Source: Hymenobacter aquaticus (GTDB lineage Bacteria; Bacteroidota; Bacteroidia; Cytophagales; Hymenobacteraceae). From it: DNA of 64,000 nucleotides. Positions within the stretch are counted from its first letter, which is position 1. Each line of letters opens with the position of its first letter. Position numbers and translations under genes: made by a program. The notes under the pieces were generated by a model. It saw only the letters and a list, made by a program, of their open reading frames with translations, ran no database searches and was not told where the DNA came from. Location of the stretch: positions 62,001-126,000 of the forward strand of contig NZ_SRLC01000003.1 of assembly GCF_004765605.1 (NCBI RefSeq), read 5' to 3'. Of this stretch, positions 23,766 through 31,997 are shown piece by piece.

Positions 23766-24944
23766 TTACTTCAGCAGCTCGTAGATGCCGGCTACGCCCT
23801 GGCCGCCGCCCACGCAGGCGGTTACCATGCCGTACTTCTGGCCCCGGGCCCGCAGCTCATGGAACAGCTGAATGCTGAGCTTGGCGCCCGAGCAGCCCAG
23901 CGGGTGACCCAGGGCAATGGCGCCACCGTTCACGTTTACCTTGCTCTGGTCCATGTCCAGCTCGCGCATCACGGCCAGGCTCTGGGAAGCAAAGGCCTCG
24001 TTGAGCTCAAACAGGTCGATGTCAGCGAGCTTCATGCCGGCCTGCTTCAGGGCTTTCGGCACGGCCTTGATGGGGCCCATGCCCATGATGCGCGGGTCGA
24101 TGCCTTCGGTGGCGTAGGTCACCATGCGGGCAATGGGCTCCAGGTTGAGCTCCTTCACCATGCGCTCCGACATGACAATCACGAAAGCCGCGCCGTCGGA
24201 GGTCTGGGACGAGTTACCGGCCGTAACAGTGCCGTTGGCGGCGAATACCGGGCGCAGCTTGCCCAGGGCTTCTACCGAAGTGTCGGCGCGGGGGCCTTCG
24301 TCGGTATCGACGACAAACGAGCGGGTTTTCTTCTTGCCGGAAGCCGGGTCGAGGTAGGTTTCCTCGACGGTAATCGGCACAATCTGCTCCTTGAACTTGC
24401 CGGCCTCAATGGCCTTGATGGCCTTTTGGTGCGAGTTGTAGGAAAACTGGTCCTGGTCTTCGCGGGAAATCTTGTAGTCGTTGGCTACGGCTTCGGCCGT
24501 CAGGCCCATACCCAGGTAGTAGTCGGGGTGCTTCTGGGACAGGTTGTAGTTGGGCACCGTCTTCCAGCCTACCGTCGGCACCATGCTCATGCTTTCGGTA
24601 CCCCCGGCCACGATGCAGTCGGCCATGCCGGCGGCAATTTTACCGGCGGCCATAGCAATGGTTTCCACGCCCGAGCCGCAGTAGCGGTTCACAATCAGGC
24701 CCGATACGTTCATCGGCAGCGCCAACAGCGAAATCAAGCGGCCCATCTGCAGGCCCTGCTCGGCTTCCGGCACGGCGTTGCCCACAATCACGTCGTCGAT
24801 GCGCGTGGGGTCGAGGGCGGGCACGGAGGCCACCAGGTGTTTGATGACGTCCGCGGCCAAATCGTCGGGACGAGTGAAGCGGAAGCCGCCGCGGTTTGCC
24901 TTACCAACCGCAGTGCGGTAACCGGCTACGATATATGCGTTCAT
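23766..24944 (-). CDS. fadA: Acetyl-CoA C-acyltransferase (thiolase), FadA-like
   Basis: 392 residues, normal for thiolases. It cleaves 3-ketoacyl-CoA in the last step of beta-oxidation. Seen: nucleophilic Cys in NRYCGSGVET (about residue 91), NGGAIALGHPLGCSGAK with the catalytic His, and the C-terminal Cys in CVGGGQGVAGIYE. Also GGTESMS. It follows the FadB-like gene at 194 bp, with a long inverted repeat between them. Confidence 0.95.
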   Translation of the reverse strand: MNAYIVAGYRTAVGKANRGGFRFTRPDDLAADVIKHLVASVPALDPTRIDDVIVGNAVPEAEQGLQMGRLISLLALPMNVSGLIVNRYCGSGVETIAMAAGKIAAGMADCIVAGGTESMSMVPTVGWKTVPNYNLSQKHPDYYLGMGLTAEAVANDYKISREDQDQFSYNSHQKAIKAIEAGKFKEQIVPITVEETYLDPASGKKKTRSFVVDTDEGPRADTSVEALGKLRPVFAANGTVTAGNSSQTSDGAAFVIVMSERMVKELNLEPIARMVTYATEGIDPRIMGMGPIKAVPKALKQAGMKLADIDLFELNEAFASQSLAVMRELDMDQSKVNVNGGAIALGHPLGCSGAKLSIQLFHELRARGQKYGMVTACVGGGQGVAGIYELLK

Positions 24945-24988
24945 TGTAGTGAAGTCTTAGAAAGAGGTGGGATTAGAGCTACTTTTTT

Positions 24989-25128
24989 CTAGTTCCCCTC
25001 CTCAGAGGAGGAGGGGCTAGGGGTGGTTGAGACGGTAGAACAGTTTTTAGTTTTATTTCTAAAATCGTTCAACGTTGGTCAACCACCCCGCCCTTCGGGC
25101 ACCCCTCCTCATCTGAGGAGGGAACTAG
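24989..25128. repeat. CTAGTTCCC-type long inverted repeat between fadB and fadA
   Basis: The left arm 24989-25030 (CTAGTTCCCCTCCTCAGAGG..., ending GGGGTGGTTGA) and right arm 25079-25128 are inverted copies of the same 42-50-nt sequence; each arm has its own inner hairpin (CCTCCTCAGAGGAGG; GCCCTTCGGGC). The interior of about 48 bp is AT-rich. This CTAGTTCCCCTCCT/GGGGTGGTTGA motif looks like a dispersed non-autonomous element, here inserted within an operon. Confidence 0.75.
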
Positions 25129-25138
25129 TTTTCTACCT

Positions 25139-27547
25139 CTAGTTTCTCAAAGGTTTGCCGGTGGTCAGGATGCTCTGGATACGCTCCAGGGTTTTCCGCT
25201 CGCCGGTCAGGCTCAGGAATGCTTCGCGCTCCAGATCCAGCAGGTACTGCTCGCTCACCTGCGTCGGCGACGACAAGTCTCCGCCGGTCATCACGTAGGC
25301 CAGCTTGTTGGCAATCTTCACGTCGTGGTCGGAAATGTAGTTGCCGGCCCGCATGGCGTGCACGCCCGTCAGGAACATGCCCAGCGCGCCGCGGCCGTGC
25401 ACCTTGATGTCGGTTTTCTGCACGGGCTGGGTGTAGCCGGCTTCGGCCAGGGCAATGGCTTCGGCCTTGGCCTGGGCAATGAGGCGGTTGTTGTTCACTA
25501 CCACTTCGTCGCCGCGGCGCAGGAAGCCCAGGTCGAAGGCCTCCGCGGCCGAAGTCGAAACCTTGGCGGTGCTGATGGTCACAAAGGCGTTGCGGAGCAG
25601 GTTGAACTCGGGCTCCCCCTCTTCGTACTTGGCGGCCGTGCGCAGGGTCATTTCCTTGGTGCCACCCCCGGCCGGAATCAGGCCCACGCCGAATTCCACC
25701 AGACCCATGTAGGTTTCGGCGGCAGCTACTACTTTATCGGCGTGCAGGTTCAGCTCGCAGCCGCCGCCCAGGGCCAGGCCGTGGGGCGTGCCCACCACCG
25801 GAATGCTGCTGTAGCGCATGCGCATCATGGCATTCTGGAACTGGGCAATCATCATGTTAATCTCGTCGAACTCCTGGTCGAGGGCGTACATGTACACCAA
25901 ACCCAGGTTGGCGCCGGCCGAGAAGTTGGGCGCGTCGTTGCCGACCACCAGGCCGCGGTAGCCCTGCTCGGCCATGTCCACGCCCTTCATCAGGCCCTGG
26001 ATGACGTCGGAGCCCAGAGTGTTCATCTTGGAGTGGAACTCCACGTTCAGGATACCGTCGCCGAGGTCGATAACCGAGGCGCCGGCGTTTTTCCACAGGA
26101 CTTTGCCTGTAGCGCGCAGGTTGTCGAGGATGATGAAGTTCTCCACGCCGGGAATCGCCTGGTACGACTTCGACTCCAGGTCGTAGAATTGCTTCACGCC
26201 CTGCTCATTCACCTTGTAGAAGGTCGAGTTGCCGGCGGCCAGCATATCCTCAATCCAGGGCGCTACGGTTTTGCCGTGGGCCTGGGCCAGCTCCAAACCT
26301 TTCTGCACGCCCAGCGCGTCCCAGGTTTCGAACGGACCCAGCTCCCAGCCGAAGCCGGCACGCAGCGCGTCGTCAATCTTGTAGAGCTGGTCGGTGATTT
26401 CCGGAATCCGGTTCGAGACGTAGGCAAACAGGCTGCCGAAGCTCTGGCGGTAGAAGTCGGCGGCTTTGTCTTTGCCAGCTACCAGCACTTTGAACCGGTC
26501 GGCGACCTTGTCAATAGCCTTGGTAGCTTCCAGGGAAGCAAACTTCACCTTCTGGCTGGGCTTGTACTCCAGCGTGTTCAGATCCAGGGCGTGGATTTCG
26601 GACTTGCCGCCCGCGCCCTTTACTTTCTTGTAGAAACCCTGGCCGGTTTTGTCGCCGAGCCACTTGTTCTCACCCATTTTCTTCACGAAGTCGGGCAGTA
26701 CAAATACGTCCTTGGCTTCGTCGTTGGGCAGGCCCTGGGCCAGGCCGTTGGTTACGTTGATAGTCGTGTCGAGGCCCACCACATCGGAAGTGCGCAAGGT
26801 AGCCGACTTGGCGTGGCCGATAACCGGGCCGGTCAGCTTGTCGACTTCCTCTACCGTGAGGCCCAGGCGCTGCATGGTCTGCATCACGTCGAGCATGGCG
26901 AATACGCCCACGCGGTTGGCAATAAAGCCGGGCGTGTCCTTGGCCAGCACCGTGGTTTTGCCCAGGTACAGGTCGCCGTAGTGCATCAGGAAATCAACTA
27001 CCGACTGGTCCGTTTCGGGGGTCGGGATGATTTCGAGCAGCTTCAGGTAGCGGGGCGGGTTGAAAAAGTGGGTGCCGGCGAAGTGCTTGCGGAAATCCTC
27101 CGAGCGACCTTCGGCCATCAAATGAATCGGAATACCCGAAGTGTTCGACGTAATCAGGGTGCCGGGCTTGCGGAACTGCTCGATCCGCTCAAACAAGCTC
27201 TTCTTGATGTCGAGGCGCTCCACGACTACCTCAATCGTCCAGTCGCACGAGGCAATGTCCTTGAGGTTGTCGTCGAAGTTGCCGGTCTTGATGCGCGAGA
27301 CGTCGGCCTTGCGGTAGAGCGGCGAGGGGTTCGACTTCACGGCCGCGTCGAGCGAGGCGTTGACGATGCGGTTTTTCACCGCCGCCGCGTCGAGCTTGAG
27401 GCCCTTCTTTTCCTCGTCGGGAGTCAGCTCCTTGGGAGCAATATCGAGCAATAACACCTGCACGCCGATGTTGGCGAAGTGCAGCGCAATGCGCGAGCCC
27501 ATCACACCGGAGCCCAATACGGCTACTTTTTTGATAATACGATTCAT
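25139..27547 (-). CDS. 3-hydroxyacyl-CoA dehydrogenase / enoyl-CoA hydratase fusion (FadB/FadN-like)
   Basis: 802 residues with dehydrogenase first: an NAD-binding Rossmann start (KVAVLGSGVMGSRIALHFANIGVQVLLLD), THFFNPPRYLKLLEIIP and KDTPGFIANRVGVF, then a second helical dehydrogenase domain. The crotonase domain is C-terminal (about 480-700) with VVGNDAPNFSAGANL and GLALGGGCEL. This order is that of FadN-type fusions, opposite to E. coli FadB. It performs hydration and oxidation in beta-oxidation, with fadA downstream. Confidence 0.93.
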   Translation of the reverse strand: MNRIIKKVAVLGSGVMGSRIALHFANIGVQVLLLDIAPKELTPDEEKKGLKLDAAAVKNRIVNASLDAAVKSNPSPLYRKADVSRIKTGNFDDNLKDIASCDWTIEVVVERLDIKKSLFERIEQFRKPGTLITSNTSGIPIHLMAEGRSEDFRKHFAGTHFFNPPRYLKLLEIIPTPETDQSVVDFLMHYGDLYLGKTTVLAKDTPGFIANRVGVFAMLDVMQTMQRLGLTVEEVDKLTGPVIGHAKSATLRTSDVVGLDTTINVTNGLAQGLPNDEAKDVFVLPDFVKKMGENKWLGDKTGQGFYKKVKGAGGKSEIHALDLNTLEYKPSQKVKFASLEATKAIDKVADRFKVLVAGKDKAADFYRQSFGSLFAYVSNRIPEITDQLYKIDDALRAGFGWELGPFETWDALGVQKGLELAQAHGKTVAPWIEDMLAAGNSTFYKVNEQGVKQFYDLESKSYQAIPGVENFIILDNLRATGKVLWKNAGASVIDLGDGILNVEFHSKMNTLGSDVIQGLMKGVDMAEQGYRGLVVGNDAPNFSAGANLGLVYMYALDQEFDEINMMIAQFQNAMMRMRYSSIPVVGTPHGLALGGGCELNLHADKVVAAAETYMGLVEFGVGLIPAGGGTKEMTLRTAAKYEEGEPEFNLLRNAFVTISTAKVSTSAAEAFDLGFLRRGDEVVVNNNRLIAQAKAEAIALAEAGYTQPVQKTDIKVHGRGALGMFLTGVHAMRAGNYISDHDVKIANKLAYVMTGGDLSSPTQVSEQYLLDLEREAFLSLTGERKTLERIQSILTTGKPLRN

Positions 27548-27692
27548 TCGGGAAGGAATGAGGTGGGTGAGAAATGAAAGATTCAGGTGGAAAGCCTGGC
27601 GCTCAACTACTCGTCATGCCGAGTTAATCAGAACACGCAGGCACGCTACTTGGTTGGCTGTCAGGAAGCAAAACACTCCGAGCCCCCAGCCG

Positions 27693-28169
27693 TTAAGCCG
27701 CGGATTCGGAGCGCAGGGGTTTGAGCTTAAAATCGTCGAAGAGGGTTTTACCCTCAATCATGCCGGTAATCTGGCCCACGACCTTGAACATGACGTCCAG
27801 CTGGGCCTGGGGGATTTTCTCCCGCACCTTCTGGTTGAAATGCCGCACGGTCTGGCGCGAAACTTCCTTCTTGCGCAGGCCTTCCTCGGTCAGGAAAATG
27901 CGGACCGAGCGTTTGTCCTGGGTATCGGCCTGCTTGTAGATCAGGCCCTTTTCCTCCATCGAGCGCAAAATGCGCGTCAGGCTCCGGGTTTCGAGCCCCA
28001 GCAAGGGCGCAATTTTGGTAGCCGGAGTACCGAGTTCCTGGTCTATATTGAGCAGGACAAAGCCGATGCTGGTGGTAATGTCGTGCTTGGCGGCCTGCGT
28101 ATTGTACATGCGCGAAATGGCGTGCCAGGCAACTTTGATGTTATAATCGACGGTTTCTTCCGGTGTCAT
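27693..28169 (-). CDS. MarR-family transcriptional regulator of the fatty-acid cluster
   Basis: 158 residues. Winged helix-turn-helix: TTSIGFVLLNIDQELGTPATKIAPLLGLETRSLTRILRSMEEKGLIYKQADTQDKRSVRIFLTEEGLRKK (residues about 33-105), flanked by dimerisation helices. Acyl-CoA-responsive MarR regulators are known for such pathways; here this is inferred from the gene lying between the acyl-CoA ligase and fadB genes. Upstream is a dyad (28208-28219) suggesting autoregulation, and the same box lies before the acyl-CoA dehydrogenase. Confidence 0.9.
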   Translation of the reverse strand: MTPEETVDYNIKVAWHAISRMYNTQAAKHDITTSIGFVLLNIDQELGTPATKIAPLLGLETRSLTRILRSMEEKGLIYKQADTQDKRSVRIFLTEEGLRKKEVSRQTVRHFNQKVREKIPQAQLDVMFKVVGQITGMIEGKTLFDDFKLKPLRSESAA

Positions 28170-28203
28170 GGGGGTGGTGAAGTCCGGTAAACATACAAAG
28201 AAT

Positions 28204-28219
28204 ATGTTATGCTTGCATA
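28204..28219. promoter_or_regulatory. Candidate MarR operator with dyad TATGC-TT-GCATA
   Basis: Perfect 5-bp arms at 28208-28212 and 28215-28219, 39-50 bp before the marR ATG. The overlapping 13-mer ATGTTATGCTTGC is identical to 23263-23275 before the acyl-CoA dehydrogenase gene. Confidence 0.5.
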
Positions 28220-28231
28220 CTAAATAACCAG

Positions 28232-28285
28232 AAAAAAAGTTTGGGGCCGGGCGCCATTTCCTTTCCGGAGATGGCGCCCGGCCCC
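28232..28285 (-). terminator. Intrinsic terminator of the acyl-CoA ligase gene
   Basis: GGGGCCGGGCGCCAT (28243-28257) pairs perfectly with 28271-28285; a T7 run follows on the minus strand (A-run 28232-28238). It isolates the ligase from marR. Confidence 0.85.
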
Positions 28286-28314
28286 AAACGTATTTCGGCG
28301 GTACTGCCTAGTGC

Positions 28315-30093
28315 TTAGCGGTGCGCCTCCTGGTTGTAGAGCGACTCAATCAGGTCCTTGTTGTTCTCGGTGATGATCTTGCGCTTCACTTTCATGGTGG
28401 GCGTCATCTCGCCGGTTTCCACGGTCCACTGGTTGGGCAGCAGCACGATTTTCTTGACCTGCTCCCACTGGGCGAAGTTCTGGTTGTACTTCTTCACCAG
28501 GTCCTCGTACATCTGCACCACCTTCTCGTTCTTGACCAGTTCGGCGTTGGAGCAGTTGCAATCCACGCCGTTGCGCTTGCACCAGCCCTTCAGGTCGTCG
28601 AACGAGGGAATAACCAGGGCGGCGGGGAATTTCTGGTCGGCCCCCACCACCATGCACTGCTCCACCAGCGGCGACTCCTTGAGCTTGCCCTCAATGACCT
28701 GCGGGGCAATGTACTTGCCGCCCGAGGTCTTGAACATCTCCTTTTTCCGGTCGGTAATCTTGAGGAACTTGCCATTGACAAACTCGCCGATGTCGCCGGT
28801 GTGGAACCAGCCGTCGGCGTCGATTTCCTTGGCCGTCAGCTCGGGCTTGTTGTAGTAGCCTTTCATCACCGAGGCCGACTTGGTCAGGATTTCGCCGTCG
28901 GGGGCAATCTTCACCTCCATGTTGTCGATGAGCGGGCCGACGGTGCCAATCATGTTGTTTTCGGGCTCGAAGCCGCCCACGGCAATAACGGGCGAGGTTT
29001 CGGTCAGGCCGTAGCCTTCCATCACCCGAATGCCGGCCGACCAGAACACCCGGGCCAGGCGCGGCTGCAGGGCCCCGCCGCCACTCACGATGCACTTCAG
29101 GTTGCCGCCCAGCGCCTCGCGCCACTTATTGAAGATGAGCTTGTTGGCCAGGGCCAGCTGGGTGTTGTAGAAGAAGCCTTGGTCTTTCTGGGTGTCGTAC
29201 TTCAGGCCCAGATCCAGGGCCCAGAAAAACAGATTCTTCTTGACCCCTTCCAGCTCGTGGCCCTTGGCCACGATCTTATCGTAGACTTTCTCCAGCAGGC
29301 GGGGCACGGTGGTGAAGATTTCGGGCTTCACCTCGCGCAGGTTGTCGGCAATGACCTCCATGCTTTCAGCGTAGTAGATGCTCACGCTGTTGATCATGTA
29401 GAGGTAGGTCACCATCCGCTCGAAGATGTGGCAGAGCGGCAGAAAGCTCAGGGCCTTGTCGTCTTTGGTGACGGGCACGAAGCGCTGGGAGTTGCGGCAG
29501 TTGCTCAGGATGTTGTCGTGGGTGAGCATCACGCCTTTGGGGTTGCCGGTGGTGCCGGAGGTGTAAATCAGGGTGAGCAGGTCGTCGGGCTGCACGGCGG
29601 CCTTGAGCGGCTCCAGGGTGGCCACGTCGCCTTTTTTGCCCATTTCGAGCAGCTCGCTGAAGTGGCGGGCCCCGGCCACCTTATCGAAGGTAAACACGTG
29701 CTTAACCTCGGGCAAATCGGCGGTGGCTTCCTTTACCTTGGCGTAGAGCTTTTCATCGGCCACGAATACGGCCTTCACGCCGGCATCGGTAAAGATGTAC
29801 TTGTAGTCTTCGACCGTGATGCTGGGGTACATCGGCACACTGGTGGCGCCAATCTGGCTGATACCGAAATCGGCAAACATCCACTCGGGCCGGTTCATCG
29901 AAATGATGGCGACTTTATCGTCCTTTTTGAGGCCGAGCTGGAGCAGGCCCAGGCTCACCTGGTTGGCGTGGTCGATGACCTGCTGGGTGCTGATTTTTTG
30001 CCAGGTTCCGTCGATTTTGGCCGCCAGGGAGTCGGCTTTCGGGGCGGTGGCGAGTTGGTGCGAGAGAATATCAAACGAGCGGCGGACTTCCAT
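28315..30093 (-). CDS. Long-chain fatty-acid-CoA ligase (AMP-binding)
   Basis: 592 residues. It activates fatty acids to acyl-CoA via acyl-AMP. Seen: P-loop LIYTSGTTGNPKGVMLTH, the second motif ..VMEGYGLTETSPVI, WFHTGDIGEF, and the A10-type Lys region with ITDRKKEMFKTSGGKYIAPQVIE; the length matches the AMP-dependent long-chain synthetases (FAA1/FadD15 type) of Bacteroidota. It is peripheral-membrane or cytosolic. First gene of the fatty-acid cluster but separated from marR by a strong terminator; an upstream box (30153-30165) is shared with the acyl-CoA dehydrogenase. Confidence 0.94.
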   Translation of the reverse strand: MEVRRSFDILSHQLATAPKADSLAAKIDGTWQKISTQQVIDHANQVSLGLLQLGLKKDDKVAIISMNRPEWMFADFGISQIGATSVPMYPSITVEDYKYIFTDAGVKAVFVADEKLYAKVKEATADLPEVKHVFTFDKVAGARHFSELLEMGKKGDVATLEPLKAAVQPDDLLTLIYTSGTTGNPKGVMLTHDNILSNCRNSQRFVPVTKDDKALSFLPLCHIFERMVTYLYMINSVSIYYAESMEVIADNLREVKPEIFTTVPRLLEKVYDKIVAKGHELEGVKKNLFFWALDLGLKYDTQKDQGFFYNTQLALANKLIFNKWREALGGNLKCIVSGGGALQPRLARVFWSAGIRVMEGYGLTETSPVIAVGGFEPENNMIGTVGPLIDNMEVKIAPDGEILTKSASVMKGYYNKPELTAKEIDADGWFHTGDIGEFVNGKFLKITDRKKEMFKTSGGKYIAPQVIEGKLKESPLVEQCMVVGADQKFPAALVIPSFDDLKGWCKRNGVDCNCSNAELVKNEKVVQMYEDLVKKYNQNFAQWEQVKKIVLLPNQWTVETGEMTPTMKVKRKIITENNKDLIESLYNQEAHR

Positions 30094-30152
30094 TGTAGAG
30101 TGAGTACGAAGAGGTGGGAAACGCGGAGAAAAGAGAGCGAAAAGCCCGGTTC

Positions 30153-30165
30153 TATAACGTTAAGC
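30153..30165. promoter_or_regulatory. Shared box TATAACGTTAAGC upstream of the acyl-CoA ligase
   Basis: Contains the palindrome TAACGTTA; 12 of 13 bases equal to 23215-23227. 60 bp upstream of the ligase ATG. Confidence 0.4.
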
Positions 30166-30295
30166 TGGGCAAAGCAGTCCGGGCTGGGTAGCCAAGACTG
30201 CTTAAATAAATAGATTTTTTAGCGCAAACCCTATTACGGCTCAGCTTGGGGGTAAGGTTGAAACCGAAAAAATGGAAGGGCTGGCGGGTTTTCCT

Positions 30296-30303
30296 TAGTT
30301 TTG
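30296..30303 (+). promoter_or_regulatory. -7 box (TAGTTTTG) of the arginase-family gene
   Basis: Exact TAnnTTTG, 24 nt before the ATG at 30327; it excludes the longer in-frame start at 30246. Confidence 0.5.
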
Positions 30304-30326
30304 TCTGCCTGCACTGTCCGCGCCCG

Positions 30327-31475
30327 ATGAATCTGGCCATCTTCTTTGATCCGCTCCGCGAGGAGCTTACCGCCGCCTCGGCTGCCTCTACTACGCTCGC
30401 CAACTACGCGACGCGCTTTCTGGACTCGTTTCCGGACTGGCGCACGGCCGACCTTGCCCTGATCGGGCTGAACGAGTGGCGGGGCAGCGCCGGCGGGGAG
30501 CCCGCCGTGCACGGGGCCGACGAGGTGCGCCGCCGCTTCTACCAGCTCCAGAAAGGCACCGGTAGCCTGCGCATTGCTGATCTAGGCAACCTGCGGCCCG
30601 GCCTCACCCTGGAAGACACTTACCTGCGCCTGCGCGAAATCGTGGCCGCGCTGCTGGAACAGAACACGGTGCCCATCCTGCTCGGCGGCAGCCAGGACCT
30701 CGACTACGGGCAGTTTCTGGCCTACGAAACCCTGGAGCGGCCCGTGAGCTTTGCCATGGTCGACTCGCGGGTGGACATGGCCGAGCACGACACGGCCCCG
30801 CCCGAAGACGCCCACCTGCGCCGCATTCTGATGCACGAGCCCAACTTCGTGTTCAACTTTGCCCAGCTGGCCCACCAGCAGTACCTGGTGGCCCCCGACG
30901 TGCTGGCCGCCCTCGAAAAGCTGCACTTCGAAACCCTGCGCCTGGGCCAGGTGCGCGACGATATCCGCCAGGCCGAGCCCCTGCTGCGCCAGGCCGATTT
31001 CGTGAGCTTCGACGTGGCCGCCCTGCGCTGGAACGACGCGCCGGCCTACTGCCCCGCCAACCCCTTCGGCCTCACCAACGAGGAAGCCGCCAAGCTGGCC
31101 TGGTACGCGGGCCACAACGACCAGCTCAGCTCCTTCGGCCTCTACGGCTACCGCCCCGACCACGACACCCACGGCTTGGCCGCCTCGGCCCTGGCCACCA
31201 TGCTGTGGTACTTTATCGAAGGCTTCTACCACCGCCGCAACGAAACCGACTTCCAGAGCCGCCGCTTTATCCGCTACGCCGTGGGCCTGCCCGGCTCCCC
31301 GGCCAAGCTGGTGTTCTACAAAGCCAAGCGCACCGAAAAGTGGTGGCTGGAAGTGGAAAGCCTGGCCGACAGCGCCATCAAGCGCATCGTGCCCTGCAGC
31401 TACGAAGACTACTTCAAAGCCGCCCAGGGCGACCTGCCCAACCGCTGGATTCTGACCCAGGCGCTGTTGGGTTGA
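30327..31475 (+). CDS. Arginase-fold protein with eroded metal site (formimidoylglutamase-like)
   Basis: 382 residues from ATG 30327. The ureohydrolase fold is recognisable: VPILLGGSQDLDYG (about residue 120), FAMVDSRVDM (about 146) and ADFVSFDVAALRW (about 229) occupy the GGDHS, DAHxD and SxDxD positions. Of six canonical Mn ligands, both His are replaced (Gln, Arg) and the last Asp by Ala; three Asp remain. Classical hydrolysis of a guanidino or formimidoyl group is therefore unlikely. Such proteins are widespread in Bacteroidota and annotated formimidoylglutamase. The C-terminal third (RNETDFQSRRFIRYAVGL, KWWLEVE) is a family extension. Confidence 0.85.
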   Translation: MNLAIFFDPLREELTAASAASTTLANYATRFLDSFPDWRTADLALIGLNEWRGSAGGEPAVHGADEVRRRFYQLQKGTGSLRIADLGNLRPGLTLEDTYLRLREIVAALLEQNTVPILLGGSQDLDYGQFLAYETLERPVSFAMVDSRVDMAEHDTAPPEDAHLRRILMHEPNFVFNFAQLAHQQYLVAPDVLAALEKLHFETLRLGQVRDDIRQAEPLLRQADFVSFDVAALRWNDAPAYCPANPFGLTNEEAAKLAWYAGHNDQLSSFGLYGYRPDHDTHGLAASALATMLWYFIEGFYHRRNETDFQSRRFIRYAVGLPGSPAKLVFYKAKRTEKWWLEVESLADSAIKRIVPCSYEDYFKAAQGDLPNRWILTQALLG

Positions 31476-31630
31476 TGATTGCTGGGTGTTGATTGTTGAT
31501 TGTTTTTCGCCTGTGCTTCGTGCCAGTCCTATTTCTGAAGTCAGTTGATAACCAATGAATACGCTACCACCTGAGTCAAACAACGACCAACATTCAGCCC
31601 TTGACAATCAACAATCAACGCCCAACAATC
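31476..31630. repeat. Inverted repeat of TTGATTGT units reaching into a coding region
   Basis: The left arm 31476-31503 and right arm 31603-31630 are 28-nt inverted copies with 2 mismatches. The left arm starts at the arginase-family stop codon; the right arm lies within codons 17-25 of the cytochrome b5-like gene and encodes its Asn/Gln-rich N-terminus. Confidence 0.75.
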
Positions 31631-31863
31631 AGCTCCCAACCTACTCCCGCGCCCAGCTGGCCCTGCGCAACGGGCAGGACCGGGACGAAATCTGGGTGGG
31701 CTACAACGGGCTGATCTACGACGTGACCCGCTCCCGCCTCTGGCGCCGCGGCAACCACTACGAGCACTGGGCCGGCCAGGACCTGACCAAAGAGCTACAA
31801 AAGGACGCCCCCCACACCGAGCACGTCTTCGACAAGTTCCCCGCCATCGGCCGCCTGCGGTGA
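31555..31863 (+). CDS. Cytochrome b5-like heme/steroid-binding domain protein
   Basis: 102 residues. The domain occupies residues about 30-102: YSRAQLALRNGQDRDEIWVGYNGLIYDVT, then HYEHWAGQDLTKEL and HTEHVFDKFPAIGRL, whose histidines match the two heme ligands. It resembles small cytochrome b5-like proteins that bind heme or sterol-like ligands. The first 28 residues (NNDQHSALDNQQSTPNNQLP) are encoded by an intergenic-type repeat, so the true start may be an alternative codon nearer residue 28, or the repeat has been recruited into the gene. The arms of two inverted repeats flank it. It precedes murQ. Confidence 0.8.
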   Translation: MNTLPPESNNDQHSALDNQQSTPNNQLPTYSRAQLALRNGQDRDEIWVGYNGLIYDVTRSRLWRRGNHYEHWAGQDLTKELQKDAPHTEHVFDKFPAIGRLR

Positions 31864-31996
31864 ATGAGTGAAGTGGTGAATGAGTGAAGTAGCCTACGAC
31901 CCCACAATGGGCCAGTTGAACTCCTCTCCCACGCATTCCCTCATTCACTGCTTCCCTCACCGCCCACTTCACTCATTCACTCCTTCACTCATTCAC
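31860..31996. repeat. Inverted repeat of GAATGAGT units between the b5-like gene and murQ
   Basis: The left arm 31860-31890 (GTGAATGAGTGAAGTGG...) and right arm 31966-31996 are 31-nt inverted copies with two central mismatches. The left arm includes the stop codon of the upstream gene; the right arm ends one base before the murQ GTG. The interior carries further degenerate copies. Confidence 0.75.
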
Positions 31997-31997
31997 C

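Noticed and set aside
28169..28315. Single operon from the acyl-CoA ligase through marR
   Set aside because: A strong intrinsic terminator (28232-28285) separates them, so only shared regulation is proposed.
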